Origin: Lepidonotus clava
Taxonomy: Eukaryota; Annelida; Polychaeta; Phyllodocida; Polynoidae
DNA length: 64,000 bases
Direction: 5' to 3'
Assembly (NCBI GenBank): GCA_936440205.1
Contig: OW387136.1
Coordinates: forward strand, 54,301,718-54,365,717
Below the pieces are notes generated by a model. That model was not told the origin of the DNA and did no database searches. It was given only the letters and a program-made list of their open reading frames with translations. The stretch's first letter is position 1, and every line of letters starts with the position of its first letter. Both the position numbers and the translations under genes were made by a program. Shown here in pieces: positions 61,885-64,000 of the stretch.

Positions 61885-62990
61885 TCCTTTGGGTCGGCTG
61901 CCTCCAGGGCCATGGCCCGAGGCAAAGTCATGGCCAGTCCAGCGAGAGCAGCTTTACCTTGGTGTCTCCTCCAGCACTTCCAGAGGATACACCCAATTAT
62001 TGTTACTGCCACTACTATGCAAAAGATCGTGAGGAGACCGAAACCGCCCCCAAAGTTCCCTATGGAGAACCATGGGGCTTCCTTGTTCACTTCATACCGG
62101 TCAGTAGCCTTCTTAATACCCTTAGCCAAGTCCTTCCGGTGCTTCTGGATTCGCTTCGCCAGAGAGGGCACAGGTATCCTGACCTTCAGATTCTCCTCGA
62201 TCTCTAACAGTTCCTTTCTAATCTTTTCAGGGATAGGGTCTGACTCTAGCATAGTAGGTTCATGTTCGGACTTGGTGAAGTTCGTGTCCCATCCCTTCAC
62301 ATGACGCGCCGCTTCCAGTAGGTCGTTATGGGGATACACGACCGTCGTGATCCTAGTGTGTCGGTCACAGTTTCTCAGACTATACGGGATCCACGACCCC
62401 TGAGTCTGAAAGGCACAGTCACATTCCACCTGGACACGCGCATAGTTCTCTATATTCACCTCCACAGCGGGCTGATTCCTGCAGATCATCTGTCCCCGTG
62501 TGTCGGCGCTGACCACTAGCATGTCCCCATCATCCAGATACACAGCCATTTCCCCAAAATCCGCTTCCAGTAGGTAGTCCAGTTTACACTTTTCCTGTAT
62601 AGCGAAGTCATCCCGCCTCAACAGTGCGGCAGTGCAGGTATTATCCGTGATCTGTTTCATGTAGGGCAGGTCCTTGCAAAGTGTGATGGTCTGCCCATAA
62701 CAGGCTCGGTCAAGAGCGTCTCCTCCCTCTAGGTACCGATGACAGACCTGGCCAAAGGTAGCCTTGATGAAGGAGCGCTTCTGGGGAATGGTGATCAGAA
62801 AACCTTGTCGGACGTGGGTAATATCTGCAGTGGACATTAACTTTCCTGGTTTTAGCACCACCCCATATCGTTCTAAGGCTATAACTTCAGCGTTAGGGGC
62901 TAGCCCGTCACTTGGGCTGGAGTCATTTCGTAGCCCCCCAATGACTCCCACGATGACCAGGGCGAAGGGTATTAACAACCTCATTGTCAC
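61860..62990 (-). CDS. Envelope-type glycoprotein frame (fossil)
   Basis: A frame of about 376 codons. It has an N-terminal signal peptide (LLIPFALVIVGVIGG) and a Cys-rich ectodomain with regularly spaced cysteines ('ACYGQTITLC', 'NTCTAALL', 'EKCKLDYLL', 'VECDCAF'). Potential coiled-coil helices lie at about residues 255-310 ('IRKELLEIEENLKVR'), then a transmembrane helix (LLTIFCIVVAVTIIGCILW) and a short basic tail. This is the layout of a class I-like or F-like viral membrane glycoprotein. I cannot place it in a named family. A MITE adjoins its 3' end. It runs in the same direction as the overlapping frames to its right. Confidence 0.6.
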   Translation of the reverse strand: MTMRLLIPFALVIVGVIGGLRNDSSPSDGLAPNAEVIALERYGVVLKPGKLMSTADITHVRQGFLITIPQKRSFIKATFGQVCHRYLEGGDALDRACYGQTITLCKDLPYMKQITDNTCTAALLRRDDFAIQEKCKLDYLLEADFGEMAVYLDDGDMLVVSADTRGQMICRNQPAVEVNIENYARVQVECDCAFQTQGSWIPYSLRNCDRHTRITTVVYPHNDLLEAARHVKGWDTNFTKSEHEPTMLESDPIPEKIRKELLEIEENLKVRIPVPSLAKRIQKHRKDLAKGIKKATDRYEVNKEAPWFSIGNFGGGFGLLTIFCIVVAVTIIGCILWKCWRRHQGKAALAGLAMTLPRAMALEAADPKDPANKLTL

Positions 62991-63130
62991 TGTTTATAGT
63001 ATATCTCCGAGGAAGCCAAAGTTTGTAACTCACCCAGGAACACTACCACAATTAAGTTGCCACTGTTCTTCTTCGCACAATTTTCAGCCACGCGCCAAAG
63101 TACGCCTCCCTGGTAGGCCTTTTAATCCGC

Positions 63131-64000
63131 TTAGTTCGGGACATGTTCATAAAGGCTCCGCCCGCTGGCATTCACAACGCGCTTGATGGTTCCAGTCTCG
63201 TCCTTCGTAACTGTGATCATTAGATTCCTCATACGTTCGCAGGACGAAGCGCGCATTGCTCTGAGGGGTTTTGGGCCAGCAGGCTCCAATCCTGGGCGGC
63301 CCCCGTTGGTTCGTACGACGGCTGACTTAGTGGGAACAGTTGCGGTACCTGTGGGGGATTTGTTGTCTGAGGCTGGTTCGGCCACAGGGGTCCCCCCGGT
63401 GGGTTGGTTGGCGCCCACTGCTGTTGATTCCATAGCAGTGGCGACGGACTGACGTTGCAGCTCGGCGTCAAGCTGCTCAAGTCTAAACAGGCGGGGTCCG
63501 CGGCTTGCAAGTGGTGGAGGAGGGGAGTCTTTGTCGGCTCGACTCCCACCGGTGGGGTTGGTGCGTGTTGCCCGTGCGCTGACTCCACCCTTGCTCCCGG
63601 CACGACGGCGGCCAAGTGTTCTTGCCCCACTTGCTTTTCCTGTGTGGGCAGAGGTTGGCCGCTTCTTGTTGCCCGCCGTCCGGTGTCTTCCCCGACGCAT
63701 TTAGAAGTTTGACTGGGAGTTTGTATAAATGGAGCGACCTGGGCCTTAACCTCAGCTAACTGTCTGTCCAACTTAGGCACTTCCAGCCCCACTGTCCGTC
63801 TAATCTCGTCAACAGTCTCAAATAATTTGAACAGTGGTTGAGTCAGATCCCAAAACCACCCGGTCTGGATTTGTACCGGCCTGGCGGCGATGTCTCCCTT
63901 TTGGGCTGGCCTTGCCACCACAGTCAGCTTTGGCTCGGGCTCCGAGTCACTCACCTCAGATAGGCTTTGTTCGCCGCCTTCTTTTTGGCTGCTGTTGATC
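63131..64000 (-). CDS. Two overlapping frames at the window edge (fossil)
   Basis: One frame is open from the window edge to 63,229 (at least 257 codons): acidic and Ser-rich at first ('SLSEVSDSEPEP'), then a helical stretch ('FKLFETVDEIRRTVGLEVPKL'), then Pro/Gln-rich. A second frame from the ATG at 63,700 to 63,131 (189 codons) is strongly basic (MRRGRHRTAGNKKRP) and overlaps the first for about 470 bases. Long dual-frame coding of low-complexity proteins is typical of viral phosphoprotein or gag-like genes; assignment is inference. The rest lies outside the window. Confidence 0.45.

Larger units (their letters stand above)
55690..64000. mobile_element. Envelope-bearing virus-like element (fossil, partial)
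   Basis: A region of GC-rich coding frames in both orientations, unlike the host introns to its left. Parts: an unidentified plus-strand frame (55,773-56,424), two minus-strand membrane-protein frames (60,976-60,263 and 62,990-61,860) and two overlapping minus-strand frames at the window edge (63,131-64,000). At least one insertion (MITE, 60,965-61,884) breaks it, and its far part is outside the window. No reverse transcriptase, integrase or polymerase is visible here, so the family is open: an env-carrying LTR element, a Polinton-like element or a captured RNA-virus segment. The left boundary is not defined. Confidence 0.5.

Overview
The window is nuclear DNA from an animal, probably a marine invertebrate deuterostome (lancelet, hemichordate or similar). 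The support is indirect. Genes are split by short AT-rich introns with clean GT-AG junctions, there is a nicotinic receptor gene and a neuropeptide-type receptor gene, and MITEs, solo LTRs, a tRNA-type SINE and minisatellites are dense. The species cannot be named from the sequence alone.

Left third (1-24,060): a tandem segmental duplication with three units, A (about 1,138-8,530), B (12,960-19,631) and C (19,632 to about 22,840). Each unit carries an intact EamA/SLC35G-like transporter gene of about 346-350 codons. Units A and B also carry a truncated 3' copy of that gene. A 4.43-kb cut-and-paste DNA transposon (8,531-12,959) sits exactly at the A/B junction. The B/C junction is the same sequence without it, so the empty site is visible. 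Its four-exon transposase gene is nearly whole but has two in-frame stops. Unit C is interrupted by a solo LTR.

Middle (24,060-45,800): a complete nine-exon nicotinic acetylcholine receptor alpha-like gene on the minus strand (38,068 to 28,918, 428 codons). It has a canonical ligand-binding domain and unusual pore-lining residues. Around it are foldback elements, MITEs, tandem repeats and a clean solo LTR at 40,599-41,392.

Right (45,805-52,797): five exons of a rhodopsin-class neuropeptide-type GPCR on the minus strand, from TM3 to the C-terminal tail. Exons for the N-terminus and TM1-TM2 are not in the window. Two of its introns contain minisatellites built from the gene's own splice junctions. 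One is about 20 copies of a 3' splice acceptor plus the first codons of the TM4 exon. The other is about seven copies of a 5' splice donor plus the end of the TM6 exon. A SINE and a MITE are nested in these arrays.

Far right (53,822-64,000): another solo LTR, then an old virus-like region. It holds an envelope-type membrane glycoprotein frame, a second membrane-protein frame, two long overlapping frames that run off the window edge, and an unidentified frame on the opposite strand downstream of a CRE palindrome. A 920-bp ACGTTG-rich MITE lies between the two membrane-protein frames. The family is unresolved.
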